DNA of 64,000 bases, taken from the NCBI RefSeq assembly GCF_900215295.1, contig NZ_OCMF01000001.1, positions 744,001 through 808,000 of the forward strand, given 5' to 3'. Each line of letters starts with the position of its first letter. The stretch's first letter is position 1. The DNA comes from Salinimicrobium sediminis (GTDB lineage: Bacteria; Bacteroidota; Bacteroidia; Flavobacteriales; Flavobacteriaceae). The translations under genes and the position numbers were made by a program. The notes under the pieces are model-generated. The model was not told where the DNA came from, searched no databases, and was given only the letters and a program-made list of their open reading frames with translations. Below are positions 10,638 through 18,719 of this stretch, piece after piece.

Positions 10638-11780
10638 CTATTCCAAAGCCTGCTTAAGATCATTAATGAGATCTTCTTCATCTTCTATACCTACACTTAA
10701 CCTGATCAATGAATCTACAATTCCTGTTTTTGCTCTTTCCTCCTTCGGAATTGAGGCATGAGTCATAGTGGCAGGATGTCCTGCAAGAGATTCAACACCC
10801 CCAAGAGATTCAGCAAGAGTGAAAATTTTCAGGTTCTCCAGGAAATTATGTGCACTTTCCAAAGTTCCTTCAGCAGTTGTAAAAGAGACCATTCCGCCGA
10901 AGCCCTTCATTTGCTTTTTGGCAATGGCGTGATTAGGATGATCTTCAAATCCCGGCCAGTAAACTTTGTCTACCCCGGGATGATCTTTTAAAAATCTCGC
11001 GACTGCTTCCCCATTCTCGCAATGTCTTTGCATACGCAGGTGTAGGGTTTTGATGCCTCTTAACACAAGAAAGCTGTCCTGTGGACCGCAAATGGCTCCA
11101 CTTGCATTCTGGTTAAAATATAATTTCTCGGCCAGTTCCATATCGTTCACCACCAAACCTCCCAGCACCACATCACTGTGACCTCCCAAATATTTGGTTG
11201 CACTATGCATCACAATGTCTGCCCCTAGTTCAAGTGGCTGTTGCAGGTATGGCGTTGCAAAAGTGTTATCAACTGCCAGCAACAACTGATGTTCTTTGGC
11301 AATGCGTGCCATGGCTGCAATGTCAATAATATTCATCATGGGATTAGTTGGCGTCTCTACCCAGATCATCTTCGTATTTTCATTGATGTATTGTTCAATA
11401 CCATCTGCATTTTCCATGCTCACAAAATGGAACCTGATGCCCATTTTTTCAAAGATCCTGGTAAACAGCCGGTATGAACCACCATACAGGTCATTTGTGG
11501 AAATGATCTCATCCCCGGACTTCAGCAGTTTTATTACAGCGTCAATTGCAGCAAGGCCGGAGCCAAAGGCAAGCCCGTATTTTCCATTTTCAATACTGGC
11601 CAAAGATCTTTCCAGGGCGGCGCGGGTAGGATTTCCGGTACGTGAATATTGAAAACCTTTATGTCCCCCGGGAGTGGATTGTTTATAGGTGCTGGTTTGA
11701 TATATGGGAGGCATTACAGCCCCAAAAGTCGGATCTGTATCCTGCTGCCCCCCGTGAATGGTCCTGGTATTGAATTTCAT
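10638..11780 (-). CDS. Cystathionine gamma-lyase / gamma-synthase family enzyme
   Basis: A 380-residue fold-type I PLP enzyme of Cys/Met metabolism, cytoplasmic. The PLP lysine lies in HSATKYLGGHSDVVLGG (about residue 196), with the substrate-loop segment YSRTGNPTR near the N-terminus. The C-terminal half (CENGEAVARFL, LTLAESLGGVESL-like, LSVGIEDEEDL) is close to eukaryotic cystathionine gamma-lyase, so breakdown of cystathionine to cysteine is slightly favoured over the synthase reaction; sequence alone does not decide. It has a strong promoter that overlaps a divergent one. Confidence 0.92.
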   Translation of the reverse strand: MKFNTRTIHGGQQDTDPTFGAVMPPIYQTSTYKQSTPGGHKGFQYSRTGNPTRAALERSLASIENGKYGLAFGSGLAAIDAVIKLLKSGDEIISTNDLYGGSYRLFTRIFEKMGIRFHFVSMENADGIEQYINENTKMIWVETPTNPMMNIIDIAAMARIAKEHQLLLAVDNTFATPYLQQPLELGADIVMHSATKYLGGHSDVVLGGLVVNDMELAEKLYFNQNASGAICGPQDSFLVLRGIKTLHLRMQRHCENGEAVARFLKDHPGVDKVYWPGFEDHPNHAIAKKQMKGFGGMVSFTTAEGTLESAHNFLENLKIFTLAESLGGVESLAGHPATMTHASIPKEERAKTGIVDSLIRLSVGIEDEEDLINDLKQALE

Positions 11781-11803
11781 AATTTTAAATATTATTTAAG
11801 ATT

Positions 11804-11835
11804 CAAAGGTAGCATTTGCTTTGGGCTTTCTCAAA
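11804..11835 (-). promoter_or_regulatory. Full Bacteroidota promoter for the cystathionine-lyase-type gene
   Basis: On the minus strand TTTG (11835-11832), 20 bases, then TACCTTTG (11811-11804): an exact -33/-7 pair. The start codon lies 23 bases after the -7 box. It overlaps the divergent promoter at 11820-11851. Confidence 0.85.
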
Positions 11836-11851
11836 ATAGCCCGTACCTTTC
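11820..11851 (+). promoter_or_regulatory. Promoter for the DUF3298-type lipoprotein gene
   Basis: TTTG (11820-11823), 20 bases, then TACCTTTC (11844-11851), one mismatch from the consensus -7. The ATG at 11876 is 24 bases on. The -33 region is shared with the opposing promoter. Confidence 0.7.
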
Positions 11852-11875
11852 AGATCAGTTTAACAATAACCATTT

Positions 11876-12643
11876 ATGCTCCGCAAATTTTTTCGTCTCC
11901 TGCTGCTTGTGCTGATATTTTCAGGCTGCAAAAGGGACAAAGAAGAGAAACAACCTATTCCGTTACGATTTGAAAAAGAAAGCCTGGTGAAAAAAGCCGG
12001 GGAAAATTGTGATACTGCCGATTATGATTGCTCCATCATTACATTAGACGTGGTAAGGGCAAAAGGAGCTTCAGAAATATCACAAAGGATCAACCGCAAT
12101 CTCGATACTCATGTAATCCAGCTGATCTCTTCGGAAGAAGAAGCCGCTATTTCAAGCCTGGAAGAGCTTTCAGAAAAATTTTTAAGCGATTATCGTGACG
12201 CAGCCGAAAACTTTTCCGAAGAACCGCCATGGGAGGCCTACGTCAATGAAAATATCTACCTGCGCACAGATACCATTGTTTCTGTAGGAATAAGCATGGA
12301 GATCTTTAGCGGTGGTGCCCACGGTTATAAAAATCTCACCTTCCTGAACTTTGATCCCAGAACCGGAGAAAAACTTGCCTATAATGACATTTTTGAACCG
12401 GAATTTTCAGCCTTTGTTGAAGAGCGTTTCCGAAGAGAACAGAATATTCCGGAAGCTGATAATATCAACAGCACAGGTTTCTGGTTTGAGGATAATAATT
12501 TCCACCTGCCCGAAAATATAGGTTTTTCTGAAGATAAGGTGATCCTGGTATATAATGCCTACGAAATTGCAGCTTATGCAGCGGGAGAGATCCTCATGGA
12601 AATTCCCATTGAAGAGGTGCGGCCTTTCCTGAAGAATGAATAA
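11876..12643 (+). CDS. Lipoprotein with DUF4163/DUF3298 domains
   Basis: A 255-residue lipoprotein: signal peptide with lipobox IFSGC (C19). The mature part has a DUF4163-like region and a C-terminal DUF3298 region with the marker SGGAHGYKNLTFLNFDPRTG and a later EIAAYAAG segment. This pair also occurs in RsiV-type anti-sigma factors and in lysozyme-binding proteins, but here there is no anti-sigma N-terminus, so a periplasmic-face or surface binding role is only a guess. It is followed nine bases later by the ArsC/Spx-like gene. Confidence 0.85.
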   Translation: MLRKFFRLLLLVLIFSGCKRDKEEKQPIPLRFEKESLVKKAGENCDTADYDCSIITLDVVRAKGASEISQRINRNLDTHVIQLISSEEEAAISSLEELSEKFLSDYRDAAENFSEEPPWEAYVNENIYLRTDTIVSVGISMEIFSGGAHGYKNLTFLNFDPRTGEKLAYNDIFEPEFSAFVEERFRREQNIPEADNINSTGFWFEDNNFHLPENIGFSEDKVILVYNAYEIAAYAAGEILMEIPIEEVRPFLKNE

Positions 12644-12652
12644 TTTTGCAGC

Positions 12653-13006
12653 ATGAAAAAGATCTATCACCTTTCTACCTGTGATACCTGTAAAAAGATA
12701 CTGAAGGAGCTGGATCCACCCTCTTCTTATGAGCTGCAGGACATCAAGGAATATCCGTTAACGGAAGAACAGCTTAAGGAGCTTAAACATCTTTCGGGAA
12801 CTTATGAAGCCCTTTTCAGCAAAAGAGCCAGGCTTTACAAAGAGAGGGATCTTAAAAACAAACAGCTTTCTGAAGAAGACTATAAAATTCTCCTTTTAGA
12901 GCACTATACTTTCTTAAAGCGGCCGGTAATCGTGAACGGGCAAAAGATCTTTATTGGCAATTCCAAAAAGGAAGTGGCTGCAGCAAAAGCTTCTTTAAGT
13001 GAATAA
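12653..13006 (+). CDS. ArsC/Spx-family thioredoxin-fold protein
   Basis: A 117-residue cytoplasmic protein with CDTC at residues 10-13 after one beta strand (KKIYHLSTCDTCKK) and the family's later segment FLKRPVIVNGQKIFIG. ArsC-type arsenate reductases need only the first Cys; the CxxC pair is more like Spx/YffB-type redox proteins. No ars genes are nearby, so arsenate reduction is unlikely to be its main job. Its end overlaps the following transporter by eight bases. Confidence 0.87.
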   Translation: MKKIYHLSTCDTCKKILKELDPPSSYELQDIKEYPLTEEQLKELKHLSGTYEALFSKRARLYKERDLKNKQLSEEDYKILLLEHYTFLKRPVIVNGQKIFIGNSKKEVAAAKASLSE

Positions 13007-13892
13007 GAGGCTGCTGGCCATACTTGCAGCCATTGGTGCGGGAACTATCTACGGAATTAATCACACCGTGGCCAAAGGATTAATGCCGGTCTACATTCAG
13101 CCTTTCGGGTTTATTTTATTAAGAGTAACAGGAGCTGCTATTTTGTTCTGGCTTATAAGCTTTTGGGGGCCTAAAGAAAAGATCGCCACCAGTGACTGGC
13201 CGCGGCTCTTTGGGTGCGCCGTTTTGGGAATGTGCATCAATATGCTACTTTTCTTTAAAGGCCTAAGCTGGACCACGCCAATTAACAGTTCGGTTATTAC
13301 CACTATAACTCCGGTGCTGGTATTGATTCTTGCTGCGATCCTGATCAAAGAACGGGTAACCTTGAAAAAAGCTGCAGGAGTGATCATAGGTTTATCCGGA
13401 GCTTTGATGCTGGTATTTTTCAGTGCTCGCGGAGTAATCAATGCACCAAACATCCCGATGGGGAATTTATTGGTTCTGGGAAATGCAATTTCTTATGGGC
13501 TTTACCTCATCCTGGTCAAACCCCTTACTTCCAAGTACCATTCCTTCACCATTATGAAATGGCTTTTCCTGATGGCAGTAGTCATCAATTTTCCCATTAC
13601 CATCAAAGAATTTTTAGAAGTTGAATGGACGATTCTGCCTAAGGATGCGATCCTGGGAATGGCATTCGTGATCTTTGGCACTACCTTTCTCACCTACCTG
13701 CTGAATGTTTTTGCGCTTAAAGAATTGAGTGCGGCAACCATAAGTGCTTTTGTTTATCTGCAACCCTTGATCGCTATTGCTTATGCAGTCTCTACAGGAG
13801 CCGATTCGCTAAGCCTGCTTAAAATTGTTGCCGCGTTACTGGTGTTTACAGGAGTTTACCTGGTAACCAGGAAACCTAAGCCTTCAACTTAG
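12999..13892 (+). CDS. EamA/DMT-family transporter
   Basis: A 297-residue inner-membrane protein with ten predicted helices in two EamA repeats (about 5-140 and 150-290), the form of drug/metabolite exporters. The start is GTG at 12999, inside the last codons of the preceding gene; no in-frame ATG occurs near. The substrate is unknown. Its 3' end overlaps the convergent thioesterase gene by 17 bases, so antisense pairing of the two mRNA ends is possible. Confidence 0.9.
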   Translation: MNKRLLAILAAIGAGTIYGINHTVAKGLMPVYIQPFGFILLRVTGAAILFWLISFWGPKEKIATSDWPRLFGCAVLGMCINMLLFFKGLSWTTPINSSVITTITPVLVLILAAILIKERVTLKKAAGVIIGLSGALMLVFFSARGVINAPNIPMGNLLVLGNAISYGLYLILVKPLTSKYHSFTIMKWLFLMAVVINFPITIKEFLEVEWTILPKDAILGMAFVIFGTTFLTYLLNVFALKELSAATISAFVYLQPLIAIAYAVSTGADSLSLLKIVAALLVFTGVYLVTRKPKPST

Positions 13893-14370
13893 CAGGATCT
13901 ATATCTTTTGGTGCTTTCCCAAACCTGCGGGTATCTTCTTTTGTAAGGACCTTGAAATCCTCGGTATGGTCCAGGTTATTGAGTTTATCGAACAGCTCTT
14001 TTGGAAGCCCGGTGAGTTTACGTTCCTTTAGATCGATCCATCCACCCATCATTTCACAGCTGGCAAAATTCCGCCCTTTATGATCATAAAAATCATGTAC
14101 AAATTCGAAGTACATTCCATCTTCAGAAAGGCCGCTTAGTTTTAAAGTTACTGTTACAGGCTCTCCTGCAAAGACCTCTTTAAAATAATAAACGTGCTCA
14201 TAAAATACCACAGGACCCAGGTTGTGCTGCGCCATTTCTTTCTGGCCAAAGCCGTTCTCCATTAAAAACCCCATTCTGGTATGGCTCATAAAATTGATAT
14301 AAGCTGTATTGGCTAAATGTCGGTTGGCATCAATGTCACTCCATCTTATCTCAAACTTCTTCTTGTACAT
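13876..14370 (-). CDS. Hotdog-fold acyl-CoA thioesterase (4HBT/YbgC-like)
   Basis: A 164-residue cytoplasmic protein of the 4-hydroxybenzoyl-CoA thioesterase family. The N-terminal segment IRWSDIDANRHLANTAYINF carries the family Asp (D in SDID/NRH motif) used in catalysis. It likely hydrolyses acyl-CoA or acyl-ACP; the chain length is unknown. The ATG at 14370 is preferred over an in-frame TTG two codons upstream. It faces the EamA transporter tail to tail. Confidence 0.88.
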   Translation of the reverse strand: MYKKKFEIRWSDIDANRHLANTAYINFMSHTRMGFLMENGFGQKEMAQHNLGPVVFYEHVYYFKEVFAGEPVTVTLKLSGLSEDGMYFEFVHDFYDHKGRNFASCEMMGGWIDLKERKLTGLPKELFDKLNNLDHTEDFKVLTKEDTRRFGKAPKDIDPAKLKA

Positions 14371-14456
14371 TTTCAAAATTTTGAGATAAAATTACAAATT
14401 AATATTATGCACGCATAGCGATTTTTAATTCCTTTACAAATCTTAAATGAGATGAA

Positions 14457-15425
14457 ATGCCTCTTGTAAAAAGCACATATGATCCGCCGTTTATCTTCAG
14501 GAACTACCACGTTTCTACGGTATATTCGGCTACCCTTCGCAAAGCGCCGGTACCCCAGCAGCGGGAAAGGGTGACTTTGCAGGATGGAGATTTCATCGAT
14601 CTTGACTGGAGCTTTTCAGAAAAAGAAACTGATAAGGTCCTGGTAGTGATTCACGGCCTTGAAGGGAGTGCAAGCCGCCCTTATGTCACCGGGCTGGCTA
14701 AATACTTTATTAAAAATGGCTGGGACGTTGCAGCCATGAACCTTCGCGGTTGCAGCGGAGAATTGAACAGGCGCTTCCGGTCCTATCATGCAGGTGCAAC
14801 AGATGACCTGCAGGAGGTGATAGAATACATTTTGGATAAAGATAAATATAAGCACATCGCATTCAACGGCTTTAGCCTGGGTGGGAATCTCATGCTAAAA
14901 TACCTGGGTGAAAAAAGGGAAATTCCTAAGCAAATAAAGGCAGCGGTCATGGTCTCTGTTCCCTGCGACCTTCATGGCTCCTTAAAACAACTTCAGAAGA
15001 AAGAGAATTATCTTTACTCAAAGCGTTTTTATTATAAACTCAGGGACCACCTGTTACTGCGGGCAGAACAGTTTCCGGAACAGTTAACCAAGGAAGAGAT
15101 CGAGGCCTGCGATTCCCTGCTGGACATTGATGAACTCTACACCAGCCGTGCCCATGATTTTGCAAATGCTGTGGATTATTATGAGAAGAACAGCTCCCTG
15201 CAATTCCTGGAAAATATCACAGTTCCTACCCTGCTCATAAATGCCAAAAATGACGGCTTTCTTTCTGAAGCCTGTTACCCGATTAAAATTGCAGGAAAAA
15301 GTGAATTTCTTTTTCTGGAGATGCCTGAGTATGGGGGTCATGTGGGATTCATTCAGAAAAAACCTCAAACCTATACCGAAGAACGCGCACTCGAATTTTT
15401 TCAGGTTCATTTATCACCTCCATAA
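14457..15425 (+). CDS. YheT-family alpha/beta hydrolase
   Basis: A 322-residue hydrolase related to E. coli YheT and plant EMB8 proteins. The nucleophile elbow is GFSLGG (S140), preceded by the oxyanion segment HGLEGS (66-71) and LRGCSG; the acid is probably in LLINAKNDGFLSE and the base is the His of GGHVGF. It has no signal peptide. Physiological substrate unknown; members act on short-chain esters. It is divergent from the thioesterase. Confidence 0.9.
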   Translation: MPLVKSTYDPPFIFRNYHVSTVYSATLRKAPVPQQRERVTLQDGDFIDLDWSFSEKETDKVLVVIHGLEGSASRPYVTGLAKYFIKNGWDVAAMNLRGCSGELNRRFRSYHAGATDDLQEVIEYILDKDKYKHIAFNGFSLGGNLMLKYLGEKREIPKQIKAAVMVSVPCDLHGSLKQLQKKENYLYSKRFYYKLRDHLLLRAEQFPEQLTKEEIEACDSLLDIDELYTSRAHDFANAVDYYEKNSSLQFLENITVPTLLINAKNDGFLSEACYPIKIAGKSEFLFLEMPEYGGHVGFIQKKPQTYTEERALEFFQVHLSPP

Positions 15426-15503
15426 AGCTAAAGGAGGGTTAAAAAATAATTACAGCTGCTGCCAAAGAAGCTTTTTGATCTATATTAGTTTAAAAGGAAA
15501 AAT

Positions 15504-16331
15504 ATGACTAAAAATCCTGATGAGGGACATGTGGCAAAAGTGCGTTCTGCAGGCTTTTTTACCAAGGGTGTCGTTTATGTGATCATTGGCAGTCTCACCT
15601 TTTTGGCAGCTTTTGATCAGGGTGGAGATATAAGCAGTACAGATGGTGCGGTGCAGTTTCTAATCAGTTTACCCCTGGGGAATATCCTTGGTGCCTTGGT
15701 AGCTTTAGGACTTTTTGCCTACACCTTTTGGCGTATTTACCAGGCTTTCTTCCTTCCCGGAAATAATGGAAATAGTAAAGATCTTAAAAGTGGGTTTAAA
15801 AGATTCAGATATTTTTATTCTGCTGTTTTTTACGGAATCATCGCCTACTCCTTTGCCAAACCTTTTTTTAAGGATATTTCAGATTCTAATGAAAGCTCTG
15901 AAGGAGGGATGGAAGAAAAAGCCGCTCTTTGGGAGTTACTGTCCACAGATTGGGGTAAGATCCTGATCTGGATCCTCGCAATCGTAGTTGCAGGACAGGC
16001 TTTATGGCAATTCAGGATCGGCAGGAGTGGTAAATACATGAAGAAGATAGATAATTATCCCGATATTAAGCATGAATATGATTTTATTAGAAAGGCAGGG
16101 AAATTTGGATACTATGCCCGGGGGGTGGTTTTTGGAATTATTTCCTATTTCCTTTTTAAGGTGATCCTACAGCACAATGCCAGTATTTATAAAGGGACAG
16201 AAGGTGCGCTTCAATACTTGCTTTCCTTCTCCTATGGACCATTCCTGCTTGGTGCAACAGCCGTTGGACTTATCGGCTACGGGATTTTTAACATGATGGT
16301 GGCAAGACATGCCAATCTTACTACGCTTTAG
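15504..16331 (+). CDS. DUF1206 membrane protein
   Basis: A 275-residue inner-membrane protein built from three DUF1206 repeats, each a pair of helices introduced by a motif like KVRSAGFFTKGVVYVIIG (residues 9-28) and FGYYARGVVFGIISY (about 195-210). Function is unknown in all members I know. The gene stands alone between the YheT-like hydrolase and the yicC operon. Confidence 0.88.
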   Translation: MTKNPDEGHVAKVRSAGFFTKGVVYVIIGSLTFLAAFDQGGDISSTDGAVQFLISLPLGNILGALVALGLFAYTFWRIYQAFFLPGNNGNSKDLKSGFKRFRYFYSAVFYGIIAYSFAKPFFKDISDSNESSEGGMEEKAALWELLSTDWGKILIWILAIVVAGQALWQFRIGRSGKYMKKIDNYPDIKHEYDFIRKAGKFGYYARGVVFGIISYFLFKVILQHNASIYKGTEGALQYLLSFSYGPFLLGATAVGLIGYGIFNMMVARHANLTTL

Positions 16332-16389
16332 AAAAAGGTGAATTATCTAAGGCTGATCTTTCTTGCCCTTATATAATCCCACCCCCTGC

Positions 16390-16419
16390 TTTGCACTGCT
16401 ACATAAATCATTATCTTTG
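16390..16419 (+). promoter_or_regulatory. Promoter of the yicC-gmk-nadD operon
   Basis: TTTG (16390-16393), 18 bases, then TATCTTTG (16412-16419), both elements exact. The ATG of yicC is 20 bases beyond the -7 box. Confidence 0.8.
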
Positions 16420-16439
16420 TGCATCTTTAAAATTACCCT

Positions 16440-17297
16440 ATGATTCAGTCTATGACCGGCTTTGGTAAGAGCATTATACAGCTTCCATCCAAAAAGATCA
16501 CCGTAGAGATCAAATCCCTTAACAGCAAAAGTCTCGATTTAAATGCACGCATTCCTTCTCAATACCGGGAAAAAGAACTGCAGTTGCGCAATAAGATCGC
16601 GCGGGAACTCAACCGCGGAAAAGTGGATTTTTCGGTCTTTGTGGAAGTGACGGGAGAAGAAACTACGGCGGCTGTAAATCCTGCAGTGGTCAAAAAATAC
16701 ATGAAGCAGCTTAGAGAGATCTCAGCTGGGGATGAAACTGAATTGCTGAAAATGGCAGTACGCATGCCCGATGCTCTGAAAACTGAAAGGGAGGAGATCG
16801 ATGAAAACGAATTTCGCGCTATAGAAGAGGCTGTAGATGAAGCTTTACGTGAGATCAACGACTTTCGTTCTGCTGAAGGTAAGGCGCTGGAAGATGAACT
16901 GGAACAAAGAGCCGGAAACATTCTGGTCCTCCTGAAGCAGGTGATGGCTATGGATCCCGAACGCATTGCAGGTGTACGCGAGCGACTACAGAAAGGGGTT
17001 GCCGATCTAAAAGAGAATGTAGATCAAAACAGGTTTGAGCAGGAGCTCATCTTCTACATTGAAAAATTCGATATTACTGAAGAAAAGGTACGGTTGGAAA
17101 ACCATATGGACTATTTTATAAAAACCCTGAATTCTGCCGACTCTAACGGAAAAAAGCTGGGTTTCATTTCCCAGGAGATGGGACGGGAGATCAATACTAT
17201 TGGGAGCAAATCCAATTATGCACCTATGCAGCAACTCGTGGTGCAAATGAAGGATGAGCTGGAAAAGATCAAGGAACAACTATTAAACGTACTGTAA
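16440..17297 (+). CDS. YicC/YloC-family endoribonuclease
   Basis: A 285-residue cytoplasmic protein with the YicC N-terminal domain (MTGFGKS at residues 5-11, KSLNSKSLDLNARIP) and the C-terminal DUF1732 domain (EKFDITEEKVRLENHMDYF region, then GKKLGFISQEMGREINTIGSK). E. coli YicC is reported to act as an endoribonuclease. It is the first gene of a coupled operon: its stop overlaps the gmk ATG by one base (TAATG). Confidence 0.93.
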   Translation: MIQSMTGFGKSIIQLPSKKITVEIKSLNSKSLDLNARIPSQYREKELQLRNKIARELNRGKVDFSVFVEVTGEETTAAVNPAVVKKYMKQLREISAGDETELLKMAVRMPDALKTEREEIDENEFRAIEEAVDEALREINDFRSAEGKALEDELEQRAGNILVLLKQVMAMDPERIAGVRERLQKGVADLKENVDQNRFEQELIFYIEKFDITEEKVRLENHMDYFIKTLNSADSNGKKLGFISQEMGREINTIGSKSNYAPMQQLVVQMKDELEKIKEQLLNVL

Positions 17298-17887
17298 TGG
17301 CAGACGGAAAATTGATCGTCTTTTCGGCTCCCTCAGGATCGGGAAAAACGACCATCGTAAAATACCTTTTAGCCCAGGAAGAACTCAACCTGGAATTCTC
17401 AATTTCAGCCACTTCCAGAGAACCAAGAGGAAGCGAAATCCACGGAAAGGATTATTACTTTCTAAGCTTAAAGGAGTTTAAGAGTAAAATCAAAAATGAT
17501 GAATTCCTGGAATGGGAAGAAGTTTACCGCGACAACTTCTACGGAACCTTGAAAAGTGAAGTAGAACGCATCTGGTCCCATGGCAAAAATGTTATTTTTG
17601 ACATCGATGTGGTTGGAGGCCTTGACATCAAGAACATCTATCCAGAAAAAACCCTTGCTGTTTTTGTTAAACCTCCAAGCATAGAGGAACTAAAGATTCG
17701 CCTTAAGAAGCGGGAGACAGAATCTATGGACAAGATCAATATGAGAGTGGCAAAAGCTTCTATTGAACTGGCCACTGCACCCCAGTTTGATTATATCATT
17801 GTAAACAACGATCTAAATACAGCTTTGGAAGAGGCATATACCCTGGTTTCCGATTTTGTGGGAGCCAATAAAGATCTCAAAAAGTGA
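17297..17887 (+). CDS. gmk: Guanylate kinase
   Basis: A cytoplasmic kinase making GDP from GMP and ATP. The 196-residue protein has the P-loop APSGSGKTT (11-19) and the GMP-binding segments TSREPRGSEIHGKDYYF and EWEEVYRDNFYGT. Length is normal. It overlaps yicC by one base and nadD by four bases (GTGA), which indicates translational coupling across three genes. Confidence 0.97.
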   Translation: MADGKLIVFSAPSGSGKTTIVKYLLAQEELNLEFSISATSREPRGSEIHGKDYYFLSLKEFKSKIKNDEFLEWEEVYRDNFYGTLKSEVERIWSHGKNVIFDIDVVGGLDIKNIYPEKTLAVFVKPPSIEELKIRLKKRETESMDKINMRVAKASIELATAPQFDYIIVNNDLNTALEEAYTLVSDFVGANKDLKK

Positions 17888-18468
17888 AAAAAAGAGTAGG
17901 ATTATTTTTTGGCACTTTTAATCCTGTACACATAGGTCACCTCATCCTTGCAAATCACCTGCTACAGTACTCAGACCTTACCGAGATCTGGATGGTGGTA
18001 ACACCCCACAATCCGTTTAAAAAGAAGAGCAGCTTACTCAACAACCAATACCGCTATGATATGGTGTGGCAGTTGTGTGAGGAATATCCCGGAATAAGGC
18101 CAAGTGATATCGAATTTAACCTGCCGCAGCCTAACTATACAGTGACGACGCTTGCGCACCTGGAAGATAAATATCCGCAGTATGATTTTTCCCTCATTAT
18201 GGGAGAAGATAACCTAAAGAGCTTTCCCAAATGGAAAAATTATGAGGTGATCCTGGAGCGGCATCATATTATTGTGTATCCCCGGCATTCTGAAGGGGAA
18301 ACCCATCCAGATCTGCTCGACCACCCAAAGGTATCTCTGGTCGATGCGCCAAGAGTGGAGATCTCCTCCACGTTCATTAGAAAAGCCATTAAAGCAGGTA
18401 AGGATGTAAGACCGTTATTACCGCCCATGGTATGGAAATACATCGATGAGATGAATTTTTACCGCTAA
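17884..18468 (+). CDS. nadD: Nicotinate-nucleotide adenylyltransferase
   Basis: Makes deamido-NAD from nicotinate mononucleotide and ATP. The 194-residue protein has the nucleotidyltransferase motif GTFNPVHIGH at residues 10-19 and the C-terminal VEISSTFIRKAIKAGKD motif (ISSTxIR). The start is GTG at 17884, overlapping the gmk stop as GTGA. A terminator follows at 18472. Confidence 0.96.
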   Translation: MKKRVGLFFGTFNPVHIGHLILANHLLQYSDLTEIWMVVTPHNPFKKKSSLLNNQYRYDMVWQLCEEYPGIRPSDIEFNLPQPNYTVTTLAHLEDKYPQYDFSLIMGEDNLKSFPKWKNYEVILERHHIIVYPRHSEGETHPDLLDHPKVSLVDAPRVEISSTFIRKAIKAGKDVRPLLPPMVWKYIDEMNFYR

Positions 18469-18471
18469 AAA

Positions 18472-18505
18472 AAATTGCCTCAGGACTCTATACCGGAGGC
18501 AATTT
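18472..18505 (+). terminator. Terminator after nadD
   Basis: Stem AAATTGCCTC / GAGGCAATTT with a 14-base loop, starting four bases after the nadD stop. The downstream T tract is short, but eight A residues precede the stem, so it may work better on the other strand; the plus assignment rests on gene order. Confidence 0.65.
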
Positions 18506-18692
18506 CTTCACTAACTAACCAACCAAAAAAGATTAAACTCTTCGAAATTATAATCTTTCTTGTATTATAACGCAGCTTTATTTTCAATAGTACACAGAAT
18601 ATAAACTTCTAAATGTTAAAGTTTTAGACCTTCTTATACAGTTTTAAAATTTTCTTTGCTGAGGCTATTCTGTACAACCCTTTTATTTTCCT

Positions 18693-18700
18693 TATTTTTG
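18693..18700 (+). promoter_or_regulatory. -7 box for gpsA
   Basis: TATTTTTG, exact to TAnnTTTG, 19 bases before the gpsA ATG; a TTCTG 20 bases upstream (18668-18672) may be the -33. The remaining 18506-18690 stretch is AT-rich and I see no gene or RNA in it. Confidence 0.6.
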
Positions 18701-18719
18701 GAGACAGAACTAACTAACT

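Noticed and set aside
11781-11803. SAM-type riboswitch ahead of the cystathionine-lyase-type gene
   Set aside because: The promoter leaves a leader of only about 17 bases, too short for any riboswitch.
18506-18690. Possible small RNA or riboswitch between nadD and gpsA
   Set aside because: Apart from the terminator before it and the -7 box after it, the stretch is AT-rich with no stable stem or known motif.
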